Source: Choanephora cucurbitarum (Eukaryota > Mucoromycota > Mucoromycetes > Mucorales > Choanephoraceae). Taken from it: a stretch of 50,057 nt of DNA. The stretch lies in the NCBI GenBank assembly GCA_025331435.1, contig JAIWNI010000150.1, forward strand, positions 1-50,057, given 5' to 3'. The position numbers and the translations under genes were made by a program. This document shows, piece after piece, positions 1-10,034 of this stretch. Every line of letters starts with the position of its first letter. The stretch's first letter is position 1. Below the pieces are notes generated by a model. That model saw only the letters and a list, made by a program, of their open reading frames with translations, was not told where the DNA came from and made no database searches.

Positions 1-11
1 GGTAGTATCAG

Positions 12-65
12 CAATTTCTGTATGGTGATCTTGTATTGAAAGAGGGGAAGCCGGCTGCGTATCAA
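12..65 (+). CDS. Possible internal exon of a gene entering from the left
   Basis: Seen: an 18-codon open stretch (reads QFLYGDLVLKEGKPAAYQ) bounded on the left by a tatcag acceptor and on the right by a canonical GTATGT donor at 66-71. An ACTAAG branch-like motif and a ttgcttacag acceptor follow at about 130-145. Splicing to that acceptor gives only three more codons before a stop, so this could be near the end of a protein. Inference: a short internal or penultimate exon of a host gene whose remainder lies upstream. The product is not recognised. The stretch is short enough to be chance. Confidence 0.28.
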
Positions 66-640
66 GTATGTTTTGCCAAGTGAGAGAACACTTCTTTTGT
101 GCTAGATTGCTTTACAGTGAAAAACTAAGGAAGTTGCTTACAGGCATTTGTTTGATGTTTATTTGCTTTATGATGATAATATGCAGAAGAATTGTTGCAT
201 TAGCGATCGTTAAAATGACCTGTTCTATTTTTCAAACTTTCAAAAGAGAGTTTTTCGTGACAGCTAGGTTGGATACGTCTAACTGGATTGATGAAAGGAC
301 TTTCTAGACTTTAGATTCAACATGTCTGGGCTATGATGTTATTATGTGTAGTTTTGTTCGTAGTGTAAGCTTTACCTTAAATTATAGAAGCTAAATCAAC
401 TGGACCAATGGCCTTTATGATCTCTAATCAAACTGGTGATTATTGTATTGATGAAATGGTTCTTTTGAAGAATAAAATTTATTTAGCCAAGTTAACCTAT
501 TAAAATGAATTTCTTAACCTTCTTTTGTTGTACTCTCATGTACTCCCTTCCTCCTTTTTACCGCTTACACTTTTAAATGTTAAGCCTAAACTTGCTTTTC
601 TTTTTCTTTTTTTTTTTTTGGTCTTTGACTACCATACTAG

Positions 641-1002
641 AGAAATTGAGACACAATATTTGCTGTCATGACAACAACACTAGCGTTGATCAAAGCAAAG
701 CAGCGAATCATACTCTAGAGCAACTGTCATTAACGAAACAGCTGTACACCAGAAGAAGCCACTGTCTGCCAACTGCTATATTATGCAGATCCCATTCAAA
801 AAGAGATATTATGCACACACTATTATCTCTGAACTCAAGATCTAATCATGAGAGTTTTGTTTCGCATGAGCCCTACTCAACAGCATCTCACCAAAAGACT
901 GTCAACCAACAAACAGATAGAAAGACAGCAAAAAGGCAACCAATAGACAGCACAGAGGTTATAGTAAGACTGCAGATGTTGTACGGCTCAATCAGTCACT
1001 GA
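641..1002 (+). pseudogene. Conserved exon-like ORF in the inverted arm, function unknown
   Basis: Seen: about 120 codons open to a TGA at 1000-1002, of ordinary amino-acid composition. The segment follows a pyrimidine tract and the acceptor ccatactag (632-640). The copy in the other arm (38316-38705, minus) keeps the same frame except for one single-base deletion near codon 45. Over the parts I could align by eye the substitutions are about nine synonymous and ten nonsynonymous. Unconstrained DNA would be expected to give roughly one synonymous to three nonsynonymous. Inference: an ancestral coding exon, possibly the last one, that was under constraint for part of its history. No domain or motif is recognised. 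No start codon belongs to the well-composed part, and upstream is a poly-T tract. Confidence 0.4.
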
Positions 1003-1577
1003 TTGTAGTCTTTCCTCTTACACTGCCAACTCATCTGCTTTGATAAGCTATTCTTTATCACCATTCTGTATCTTCCCAGGACAACTACAAATCACCTCCT
1101 TGACTGTTCGATTTTCTTTCCTCTCCTGTCATTCAAAAGTGACTCAAATTTCTAATTTAAGTTGCCAATTGCACAAGCCTTTTCCACTAAAGGAGTCCTA
1201 GGCTTTTGTTTCTTGACTCTATGCAGCTTATGTTATCATTCAGTGGAAACCAGTGTGAAAAAAATTGCGCAAAAAGCAGATAAAATCGCTCAGAGAGCAT
1301 ATATGCAATGTATGCCATAGCTATGATATATGGATGAAGAGGAAAAGAGCTACAGTAAGAGCAAAAAAAAAAAGAAACGTAGCTTTCTTACAAACCAAGA
1401 TCCACAACAAAGGATCTCGGACATCCTTTTCGCACTTTATTTTTTGACGATTTAAAGTATTAAGATTGTTGGCCGCATCTCTTTTTTTTTTATTCGTCTT
1501 TGGACTTGAGACAGCTATATGTTTGCTGTTATGAGAAGCGTAACTGTTTAATATCATTATTACTGTTATTGTCATTG

Positions 1578-1820
1578 TTATTCATTATCAAGTAAACCGC
1601 TTCCAATCAGCTGAATCAACAGAATAAGCCAAGTAGGATCTCTTCCTGTTTGGTTGGCCTTGCTTGTTCCATGAACAAGACTACATTGCACAACAGCGCA
1701 AGAGCATACTGTAGAGCAACTTTCTCTTGAGCATTGTATTATATCGCTTGCATTGAAGGACCATCTCTCTGTCAAGAACAATAAAAGAAAAAGGAAAAGA
1801 AAAAGTTCATACCGAGGCAT
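1578..1820 (-). CDS. Small putative secreted cysteine-rich ORF (left-arm copy)
   Basis: Seen: an 80-codon ORF from an ATG. Residues 1-18 form a signal-peptide-like stretch (a short charged start, then a Leu/Phe-rich core). One NAS glycosylation sequon follows. Then come six cysteines in a cluster (C-x4-C-x3-C-x-C-x4-C pattern within about 18 residues, plus spacing) and a hydrophobic C-terminal segment. The copy in the other arm is 37391-37675. All six differences between the copies in the shared 80 codons change the amino acid, and they cluster in the first third. Inference: either a small effector-like peptide or a chance ORF opposite another exon (1759-1924, plus). Absence of synonymous change argues against purifying selection. 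Confidence 0.25.
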   Translation of the reverse strand: MPRYELFLFLFLLLFLTERWSFNASDIIQCSRESCSTVCSCAVVQCSLVHGTSKANQTGRDPTWLILLIQLIGSGLLDNE

Positions 1821-1924
1821 AACCACTATGTCTCTTCAGACTTTGCCATGTACAAATGTCGAGTCCATCTGCAGTGACTCCAAAAGAACCAGCTCATTCG
1901 CACACTATCTCAATCCACTTGCAT
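1759..1924 (+). pseudogene. Exon-like segment with lysine/arginine cluster and GTATAT donor
   Basis: Seen: an open frame after an attgaag acceptor. It encodes a basic KRKRKRK run, then a 37-residue segment ending NPLA, directly followed by the donor GTATATC at 1925. The last 111 bases are identical in the other arm (around 37273-37383, minus). A similar CAATCCAnTTG block followed by GTATAT or GTATCT occurs at about 5396, 23431 and 30091. Inference: an exon of the dispersed gene-like family. The basic run could be a nuclear localisation signal. The product is not recognised. Confidence 0.33.
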
Positions 1925-2100
1925 GTATATCTTCTTTTTCATCTCTGCTCTCATCTTTCTTTCTAGTGTTGTCTCGCAAATCACTACCCTTATGTTTCAT
2001 CCATTGAATTTCCTTTTCGTTTGATCTTCTTGTTGTGTAGCCTCTATCTGTGGCCTCTGTGACCTGGTCAGTTTCTCTTCTTCATTCTCTTTTTCTGTAG

Positions 2101-2118
2101 CAACAACAGCAGCAGCTA
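2101..2118 (+). other. Candidate 18-nt microexon
   Basis: Seen: CAA/CAG-rich codons (QQQQQL) between a strong pyrimidine tract plus tttctgtag acceptor and a canonical GTAAGT donor at 2119. Both splice signals are kept in the inverted copy near 37095-37115. On the opposite strand the same bases read as a run of cysteines in a purine-rich ORF, which I regard as a shadow. Confidence 0.25.
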
Positions 2119-2255
2119 GTAAGTCTATGATATCCGACATCCATCTTGTCATCATACTCTGTCCCATCCTTTCCATCTTTACTATCTTTTCTGACCTTGC
2201 TAACTTTTCTTTGTCTCGTACTCAACCACTTGACTGTGTATATGTGAGCTGTGTG

Positions 2256-2307
2256 TCGTATGTCGAGCGTCGAGCGTCGTGCGTCGTGCGTCGAGCGTCG
2301 AGCGTCT
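2256..2307. repeat. 7-bp minisatellite (GTCGAGC/GTCGTGC)
   Basis: Seen: about six to seven tandem copies of GTCGAGC with a GTCGTGC variant. The matching place in the right arm (36924-36953) has about three to four copies. In the diverged relatives of this segment the corresponding region carries a different 7-bp repeat (CCAATAT). Confidence 0.85.
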
Positions 2308-2588
2308 TGTTTCTCCATGCTAATTTCCTCACACCTGCCTAGTCTGTAGCAGCCCTGCCTTTTTTTTATGCATTCGGTCAACATGCAAGATCCAACATTA
2401 TGTTCAGTGCGTTTCTGTTGTCAAGTACTGAGAGAACAAAACATGAATAAAGGAGGAGACATATCTCTCTTGGTCCTTCTCTAACTTAGGTCAAAGTTGA
2501 TCTGGCAGAAGGTGATCAGGATGTTTGAAAAGAAAAAAAAAGAAAATAAACATAACCGAGTTGTCGCGTTCTCGAAGGGGTACTGCTA

Positions 2589-2662
2589 TTGCTTTTGTTG
2601 CTTTTGTTGCTTTTGTTGCTTTTGTTGCTTTTGTTGCTTTTGTTGCTTTTGTTGCTTTTTTT
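2589..2662. repeat. 9-bp minisatellite (TTTTGTTGC)n
   Basis: Seen: about eight tandem copies of TTTTGTTGC. The right arm (about 36568-36642) has fewer and an interrupted run. Long AFV/KAT repeat ORFs here are products of the repeat and not genes. Confidence 0.9.
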
Positions 2663-2704
2663 GCTGCTTGCGTTGTTACTTTTACTACTTCTCTTATCTT
2701 CAAG

Positions 2705-2958
2705 CTTGGTCAGCTCACCTCCATCTTTGCTGATCTTGGAGTAAGTATAAGGAAAAAGAAAAGGTAGAAAGGCGGAAATTGAACTGAATCGAATTTGGCC
2801 TTTCTCGTACTTTCTTCAGTACCACCTCTTCTGTATCACATATTGTCACAATGTTTAGCATGTTGTCTGACTACTTATTGTCTTTGGCTACTATGGCCAT
2901 TAAACAACCCATAAAGACGGCCTTAGTCAAGCCGAGGAGCCATCCGATTGGCGCTTAG
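2705..2958 (+). pseudogene. Two 3'-exon remnants of the dispersed gene-like family
   Basis: Seen: a 36-nt segment (2705-2740) ends at the donor GTAAGTAT. An intron-like stretch follows and ends in actttcttcag (2819). After it is an open segment to a TAG at 2956-2958. The relative at 24176-24400 aligns and keeps a frame reading (Q)AEE.SD...H..R in both copies, but this copy reaches that frame only after a 2-base insertion near 2908. Its acceptor before 2705 has AA where the relative has AG. The other arm has GTAGGTAT as donor. Inference: a once-coding terminal region now broken by indels. Function unknown. Confidence 0.35.
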
Positions 2959-2959
2959 T

Positions 2960-4160
2960 TCATTGCCGATCTTTTTTTTCTCACTCTTTCGTTCTTTTTC
3001 TTTCTTTTTAAATCTGATCGTAAATACATAGCAAACAGAGCTATTCTGTAATATAATGAAAAAAGAAAAGAAACAAAGCAAGATAATCATACTGATCACT
3101 GCTTTACTTTCTCTACTTCTCTTTCTGACTACAGTGGGTAAGGCAGTGAATGTCTGTACGCCTTTACCCTCTCTCTTCTTTTTCGTTCTTTTTTTTCTTC
3201 TGTCGATTTCTTTTTATCTCACATTTGTTTTGAAATCACCTATTTAAAGCACTTTACCCTCTCTTTTTTTTCAGTGTTAGCTACTTTCTCAGAGACTTCT
3301 TTTTTTCTGCGTACATTTTAGTATCACTTATTTGAAGTAGCTGTTGACTACATGTAAAGCTAGATCGCGTCAAGTTCTATATTTTTTCTCCTTTTGGCTT
3401 TTTTCCAAAAAGAGAACCTATTTTGCATGAAAAAAAAAAAAGAAAGCGCAGGGTTGTGTAATGCAAAACCTTATTTTGACTAAAGCCAAAAAAGGAATAT
3501 CGTTTTCCTTTCCCTTTAGCACTCAAGTAAAAAGAAAAAAAATATACAATGAGTCCATACCTAACTTTGCCTTCTATAACACGCAAGATAAAGTAAGTCA
3601 AGTCATAAAGAAGAGCACGCAGTTACAGTGTGTTCTGAAGGGCTTCAGAGAGAGCAAAAACAGAAAGAGTAAAGAAACAAAGAATAAAGGGACAAGATGA
3701 ATAAGCTCATGCTCACATGTTCACACGCTCTGCAACTGGCTCTTAAAAAGCATTCGTTATTGTTCCCAAAAAAGAAAGGCGTTGCGATCAGGATCGACAG
3801 AAGAGGAAGAGTGTATCGACTACAGTAGCAGAGAGTAATGTAAAGAGAGAGGACAATGATGGCAACATAAAAAGAAAATACCTGCAAGAAAGTGACAGTG
3901 AAAGAAAAAAAAAAGAAATGTATACTTATCCATCAAAGACACGACAACACTCTTCTCTTCTTGGTCTTTCTTTGCTATTGCTTGTATCGATCGCATAGTC
4001 GAAAAAAAAACCAAGAAAAGACGAAAAAAGCTGCTCTTTGCAAAAGACCTTTTTGATAGAAAAGTGTTTGAGGAGTACAAGAGATACGATGAAAAAAAAA
4101 AGAAAAGCACAACACTAGAATAACATAAGCTATGATTCGTGATGAGCCCAATGGTAAGTG
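2960..4160. other. Inner part of left arm, no gene supported
   Basis: This is mostly poly-T/poly-A tracts and pyrimidine-rich sequence. The only gene-like signal is a short ATG segment at 4132-4153 (MIRDEPN plus one base) followed by a GTAAGT donor, present in both arms. A diverged copy of about 2960-3480 lies at 24430-24870. Confidence 0.5.
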
Positions 4161-4813
4161 AGCGAGTGTATTCGTTTGTCGTAAATATATGCAGAAAGAT
4201 TCAGTATTTTTATGCAACAACACTTGCTCTAGTTGTCATGCATACTAGAACATAGCTGCATACTATTTTAGTGGTCTTTTTTTTTATTGCTTGTAATCAT
4301 ATACTCCATTCAGAGACATTTCCCCTGGTATCGTTTCGCTTTATAGATTGCTTTGGTTCATGCTACCAAGCTGAACTATCTGCAGTACTGAGGGACAAAA
4401 AATGCTGTTGAAAAAAGCAATGAAAACCACGTTGCAAGTAAAAGCTTGTTCTCATACATGAGGTACTAACATATATGGATGACTTTTACCGGTATAAGCT
4501 GTACTTTTCTGAATGAAGCACCAGCACTCAGTGCTCTCTTAAGCAATCATCCAGCTTATTGAACATAGACTCTCGTTGTACTTTAGATCTTCTCCTTCTC
4601 CTTCTCTTCTTTTCTCTTTCTAATCCCGTCAAACTAAATCTGTTCCTCCTTTAGCTGTGATCCATATCAACGGTTTTAGCAAGTATGTTTACATACATAT
4701 ACAGATATACATTTTATTCTCTTTCTTTTTTATGCTTTCTCTTTCTGAGCAATGTCTAGCATATCTGTATCTTGCACCACTTCTCATTCTGCTTCTCTTG
4801 ACTTACTGTGTAG
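4161..4813. other. No gene seen
   Basis: AT-rich sequence with pyrimidine tracts. The 4640-4810 part resembles 27860-27990, so it belongs to the same dispersed family. Confidence 0.4.
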
Positions 4814-4883
4814 AATCTGAAAAAGATAGTCTGAGCCAATCCATCCTCTCGTTCCAAACCAAATCCTTCGAATCCAGCAGCAA
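4814..4883 (+). pseudogene. Exon-like segment between good splice signals
   Basis: Seen: acceptor cttactgtgtag (4802-4813), then about 23 codons rich in Ser and Lys (SEKDSLSQSILSFQTKSF is part of it), then donor GTAAGTAAG at 4884. Continuing in frame gives a stop within the donor, as expected for an intron. Upstream hydrophobic codons in the same frame come from the pyrimidine tract. Inference: an internal exon of unknown gene identity. Confidence 0.3.
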
Positions 4884-5527
4884 GTAAGTAAGCAAGCAAA
4901 TCTTCATCTCATACCATATCCACAATTGACCACAATACTCTTGCTGTCATTATCCGCTTTATGTCGGGCAAACACACTCGCTTCGTATACACTCTATATG
5001 TCCATTCGCTATGTGTCGTTGTTCTCATCATCCTCTGATATACGGTATAGTTATTCGTTATGCGACAGATGTCCTGATCGACTGTGAATGTCCATACGCA
5101 TGCTCCAAATGACCATGCTCATCCCTTGACGAAATACCATACTGGATCTGGAGAGGAAGGGACAACAAAAATAACAAAAAGACAAAAGCTGCTTAGATAA
5201 GTTGTTGCTGAATATTGCATACATCTTGCAGAAGAAAAGCAGCCCAGGCAAAAGGGCCAGATATATAGCAGCCCATATACACCTTAGATTCCAGCAATAC
5301 TCTTTTCTTCTTCTCTCTGAGCACAAGCACCTTTAGATCTACAACCATCAGATAAAGCAACCTATCCGCATGCCATTCTACATCCGCCTTACGCTCAATC
5401 CATTGGGATCCATCTGCATGTATCTGTTCTTTACTTCTGTCTCTTGCATCTCCCTTCTCGTCAACTGTCCTACATTCTATACCTACATCTCACACGATCT
5501 TCTTCTGTGTTTAGTCGCTGTGCGTCA

Positions 5528-5575
5528 TCCAATATCCAATATCCAGTATCCAGTATCTAATATCCAATATCCAGC
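5528..5575. repeat. 7-bp minisatellite (CCAATAT), locus 1
   Basis: Seen: about seven imperfect copies of CCAATAT with CCAGTAT and CTAATAT variants. The same heptamer occurs at 23573-23699 and 30150-30208, each time some 100-150 bp downstream of the conserved CAATCCA block. Confidence 0.9.
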
Positions 5576-5579
5576 ATAT

Positions 5580-6290
5580 TGACTTCTGGCATTCGGTAAT
5601 CAGCATTCGACATCTCATGCAACGGCACAGCCTATCCTCTCCTCATCCGATCTACTTCACTCTCGTCGTAACGACATTTTCGACTTGTCCAGGACTTAAC
5701 TACCTGTTTATCTGGTTTTTTTTAAATCGCATAGTCTCTGCTTTTACACTAGCTCGGTGTGCTGAGGTCACGTTTTCTTTTCTTCTTACAACTTAGCCAC
5801 ATGACCGGTAGACTTGCAGCTTCGATTCATAAAGCAGTAAAGAAGGAGGACAAGAAAAAAAAGCAAATCTTCATCTTAGCTCTGTTGCTTTGGTTCGTTG
5901 GCTTTTGCACGTTGTTAAAAAGAAAGAAAGAAGATAACGATGAAGAGAAAAGTGGAGCGAGAAAAAGCAAAGAAAATAGAAACTAGGTATACTAGACTTG
6001 GACTAAAAAATTAAAGGGTGCAAGGAATCCGCCCAGGGTCAAATAGGGCAACTTGTGTAACTACATGGTAGAGCAAAGATTGCCACTTTGTTCGTCTGTC
6101 TGTCTGCCTGTCTGTCTGTCTGTCTTAGAATCAGCCAACGCTTCAACAGTACTTGTTGGTGAATGAATTGAGTCTTCGACAGAGATCACTCATGATACTA
6201 TGATCAGATAGCACAAAGAAACAACGATAACAAAGACAAATAAAAGCCGTGAAAGAGCTCCTTATTTAAGCATTCTCTGAAGCATTTCAA
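5580..6290. other. Decayed sequence with a (TGTC)n microsatellite
   Basis: No supportable gene. 5590-5900 resembles 28280-28580. A TGTC/TGCC tetranucleotide run lies at 6094-6125, and a related run is at 32029-32076. Both sit about 200 to 900 bp upstream of the paired four-exon units. Confidence 0.5.
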
Positions 6291-6302
6291 GACTGTTTGT
6301 AG

Positions 6303-7112
<810 letters not shown>

Positions 7113-7428
7113 TGGACTAGGATGTATATCTAGCCAAAGAAAAACAAAAACACGAAGAAGACGAAGATGAAAACGATAGACACGAAGTAGCACTTCAGCT
7201 CAGCATCGTCAGATGACTTACGGGAAAAAATATGGATGAAATGAAGAGAAACAAAGCCTGTGTGCTAGTTGGAGCTGGGAGAGAAAAAAACAAGAAGGAA
7301 AGAATATGATGCACAGATATACGCGAATAGTTGAATACGAGAATACGCTCAAAGTGCTGTAGATACAAGGGATCTAACGAGAAGGCTAAGATGCAATGAC
7401 AGATTGGATGTTGAGTGTTGAAGTTTGA

Positions 7429-7490
7429 ATTGCCAGCGATTGCCAGCGATTGCCAGCGATTGCCAGCGATTGCCAGCGATTGTTAGCGAT
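7429..7490. repeat. 10-bp tandem repeat (ATTGCCAGCG)
   Basis: Seen: about six copies of a 10-bp unit, the last with a TTAG variant. No associated gene. Confidence 0.95.
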
Positions 7491-7780
7491 AGAGGCTGGT
7501 TGTTGATTATCTGTAGAAGAAAAGCCAGTAAAGTACAGACAAAGGACAGACGATGAGACAAGGAAAGAGACAAAGAAGATAGACAGAGAAGCAAAGTGAG
7601 AGATGGAACTAGAGAGAAGATGCAAACAAATGGATTAAAGTAGACTTGGTTGGACTGGTATGCTGATAGCCTGAGGAAACACTACTGTTGGAGATGTATC
7701 TGTATTTGCGCCAAAAACACACACACACAAAAAAAACGATTGTAGATCAGTTGTAGATGTAGCATGAGGATATCATTTAG

Positions 7781-7859
7781 CTGAAGATGTTATGCAAAAT
7801 GGATCAGTAATGATTGGAGAAGAGGACTTGCGTCAGATCATCTTGACGGAGCTCACACA
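7781..7859 (+). pseudogene. Exon-like segment with GTAAGTCAAG donor (copy 1)
   Basis: Seen: acceptor tcatttag, then an open frame containing NGS...EED..., ending at the donor GTAAGTCAAG (7860). The relative at 34134-34217 has DGSRVTREED in the same place and the identical donor. Protein-level similarity is weak (NGS/DGS and EED), and the copies differ in length near the acceptor. An upstream TGA lies in frame in both copies. Inference: a downstream exon of, or neighbour to, the four-exon unit. Function unknown. Confidence 0.3.
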
Positions 7860-7865
7860 GTAAGT

Positions 7866-8270
7866 CAAGAAGAAAAAAGCGAGAGAGGAAATAAAGAGAC
7901 AAGGAAAGGGATAGAAATGCGAGAGATAGATCCAAAAAAGACACAATAAAAGGAAACAAAGAATTTATGCATTTTTGCAACAAAACAAAGCTAAGGGGAA
8001 AAAAAAGAGAAGTCTAGATGAAGATTGCAGCTAAAAGAGAGTAAATTTGCAGTGATGTTTGAGAAAAAAAATAGAGGTAAGAAAAGAAAGGAGAGGCTCA
8101 AGAGAGTTATGGTCATAACAGAGGCTATGGTTGAATAAGCAGGTGAAATGCCAAAGACCGAATGCTTACGTTTCTGTCAAGATGAATGCAGCTTATGCTG
8201 ACAGAGATCATTCCGACAGCTACAGTAGTTGCTCGATCTGAGAGTGTTTGATCTAAGGGTGTTTGATTTG
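7866..8270. other. Purine-rich decayed sequence
   Basis: No gene supported. Short fragments resemble 34330-34500. An imperfect GTTTGATCTGAGA-type repeat lies at about 8230-8270. Confidence 0.4.
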
Positions 8271-8343
8271 AGAGTATGCTCAATATAAGAGTATGCTCAA
8301 TATAAGAGTATGCTCAATATAAGAGTATGCTCAATATAAGAGT
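8271..8343. repeat. 17-bp tandem repeat (GAGTATGCTCAATATAA)
   Basis: Seen: four near-perfect copies of a 17-bp unit ending just upstream of the Ty3 insertion. Confidence 0.95.
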
Positions 8344-8599
8344 GGACATTTCTCGACAATGAGACAATGGAGCACCAAGTGAATGGAAAGTAGTCTTTTT
8401 CCCTCTTCTTGTTTAAAGTGACCGATAATATCCCACGTATGTTGGATTAGCATGCATTGGTATGGCCTAGCTTTTGACTTGATTTCGAGTGAAGGCTTGA
8501 TAATCTCAGACACATATCTGAAATGGCAAGAGCAGTAACGGATCGGATTCAAATTTGGATTCGAATTCGAATTCGGACAATAGAGCAAAAGGAGCCAAT

Positions 8600-8923
8600 T
8601 GATTCATGACAACCTAAATATTAGAATTCTGGTGATTATCTCAGCAATTATTATTTTACCATTTTGTTATTCTATCATTTTATGTGTTACGAAGATTGTA
8701 ATTTATAAATTACAACTCTTCACTTCTTTTATTCTTTTCTTCTTCCTCTAAAAACTTCTAAAAACAAACAACTATAACTTTTGGACTATTTTAACATATC
8801 TTATTATTTCTACCAACATCAATTGGTTAGTTTCAATTATTTCTGTTAACATAGTTACAAATTCATTAACATTGAAATAAAGTTGGTATTATTATTTTAG
8901 TTAAAACAACAGTCCGCAAAACA
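8600..8923 (+). repeat. 5' LTR of the Ty3/gypsy element
   Basis: 324 bp, TG...CA ends, AT-rich. Differs from the 3' LTR only at the seventh base (A here, G there). Confidence 0.95.
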
Positions 8924-8925
8924 TT

Positions 8926-8942
8926 TGGTGCCTTCTGCCAGA
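8926..8942 (+). promoter_or_regulatory. Putative tRNA primer-binding site
   Basis: TGGTGCCTTCTGCCAGA begins two bases after the 5' LTR. The leading TGG complements the CCA tail of a tRNA, as in known LTR elements. The tRNA identity cannot be assigned without a tRNA set for this genome. Confidence 0.6.
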
Positions 8943-9032
8943 AAGGAGGATCCTAAGGAGGATAATTTCGATCTATGTCATCCAAGCCCAAACGATCCCC
9001 TCTGGTTTACTGCTTTATACTCTCTTTTCATC

Positions 9033-10034
9033 ATGTTCGAAGTACCTCGATTTGATCCTACTCGGGATGACCCTGAACTCTGGTTATACCGGTATCAAAA
9101 GGCAGGTCTCATGAATAAATGGAACGGTGACACACTTGTCAAATATGTGGACAACTGCTTTGAGCAAGACCTTCAATTGTGGTGCATGCAAGAGAATTTC
9201 CAAAAGTGGAGTGAATTCAAACAAGCCTTCATACTCAAATTTGCCAAAAAGGTCAACCTTAGTAAGGTCATTTCTGAATTCACTCGATTCAAGATGCTTC
9301 CCAACGAGGACACTTTAGCATATATTCAACGTTTCGAACTCAAAAGAGCTAATTACAATAATGAAATTGCCAAACGCAAGAAAAGAAGTTCCGACGAGAA
9401 TAATGACAAAACTAAAGACACTGAATCCTCCATCGAAGATCAAGAAGATGTTGAAATCTTTATTACTGAATCAGGTTTACTAAAGTACTTTATCAATGGT
9501 ATTGTATCAAAAGCAATCAGAAGACATATCCGCTGTGAGAAACCTCAAAACCTAGAACAAGCCTATTCATTACTTCAGGACATGTACGATAGTGAAGACT
9601 CTGAAGACGAATTCCAAGAACCAATCAATAACCCACAGATCAAAAAGGACAAAATTAATGATAACAAGCCTGATAAGACACCTCCCAAAAATCATCAGGA
9701 TAGTGTCATGACTGAGCTCGTTAGTGAATTCAAGAACATGTCCCTCTTGGTAGCAGAATTAGTCAAACCATCAAACCAAGGTTCCTCGAGTAAAAAGGCC
9801 AAACGTACATGCTGGAATTGTGCTAGCACGGAGCATCTTACGAAGGATTGTAACGCACCTTGTAAGCTCTGTAAGGAACAAGGACATAAACATTATAAAT
9901 GCAAACTATACAAGCCAAATCACAGTAACCGAACCAATCAAGCATCTGAAAATATGCTAATGGAAGAAGTATACTTATCGGAGAAACGCAGTTCATCAAG
10001 CATGGAAACTGACAGTGACAATAACTCCTGCTAA
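9033..10034 (+). CDS. gag: Gag polyprotein of the Ty3/gypsy element
   Basis: Structural protein expected to form the virus-like particle. Seen: 333 codons from the first ATG (9033). The frame is open further upstream to the primer-binding site but has no ATG there. The N-terminal half carries the retrotransposon Gag pattern (PRFDPTRDDPELWLYRYQ, later the W.EFKQAF and LAYIQRF stretches). A charged linker rich in Asp, Glu and Lys follows. Two CCHC zinc knuckles lie near residues 265-300: C-WN-C-ASTE-H-LTKD-C and C-KL-C-KEQG-H-KHYK-C. It ends at TAA 10032-10034, overlapping pol. Apparently intact. The upstream start is uncertain. Confidence 0.9.
   Translation: MFEVPRFDPTRDDPELWLYRYQKAGLMNKWNGDTLVKYVDNCFEQDLQLWCMQENFQKWSEFKQAFILKFAKKVNLSKVISEFTRFKMLPNEDTLAYIQRFELKRANYNNEIAKRKKRSSDENNDKTKDTESSIEDQEDVEIFITESGLLKYFINGIVSKAIRRHIRCEKPQNLEQAYSLLQDMYDSEDSEDEFQEPINNPQIKKDKINDNKPDKTPPKNHQDSVMTELVSEFKNMSLLVAELVKPSNQGSSSKKAKRTCWNCASTEHLTKDCNAPCKLCKEQGHKHYKCKLYKPNHSNRTNQASENMLMEEVYLSEKRSSSSMETDSDNNSC

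Larger units (their letters stand above)
233..4160 (+). repeat. Left arm of a ~4-kb inverted duplication
   Basis: Seen: this segment reappears as its reverse complement at 35050-39080 with high identity, judged by eye as mostly substitutions and small indels. The outer edge lies near aaagagagtttttcgtgac (about 241). The inner edge lies just after gatgagcccaatggtaagtgag (4141-4160). The arms differ in tandem-repeat copy number and by scattered indels. About 31 kb of other sequence separates them. The arm contains exon-like islands with GT-AG borders, listed separately. Inference: a fairly recent inverted segmental duplication of a decayed gene-like segment. No terminal repeats or target duplications that would mark a transposon were found. 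Confidence 0.85.

Noticed and set aside
2082..2384. Lys/Asp-rich minus ORF conserved in both arms, ending in a cysteine run
   Set aside because: Purine-rich strand with few possible stops. Its cysteine run is the antisense of the CAG-rich microexon, and the minisatellite lies inside it.
2491..2767. KAT-, CCF- and AFV-repeat ORFs
   Set aside because: All derive from the TTTTGTTGC minisatellite, whose copy number differs between arms.
5528..5575. Heptamer arrays as a CRISPR-like or telomeric repeat
   Set aside because: Units are contiguous without spacers, and the sequence does not match the common TTAGGG-type telomere repeat.
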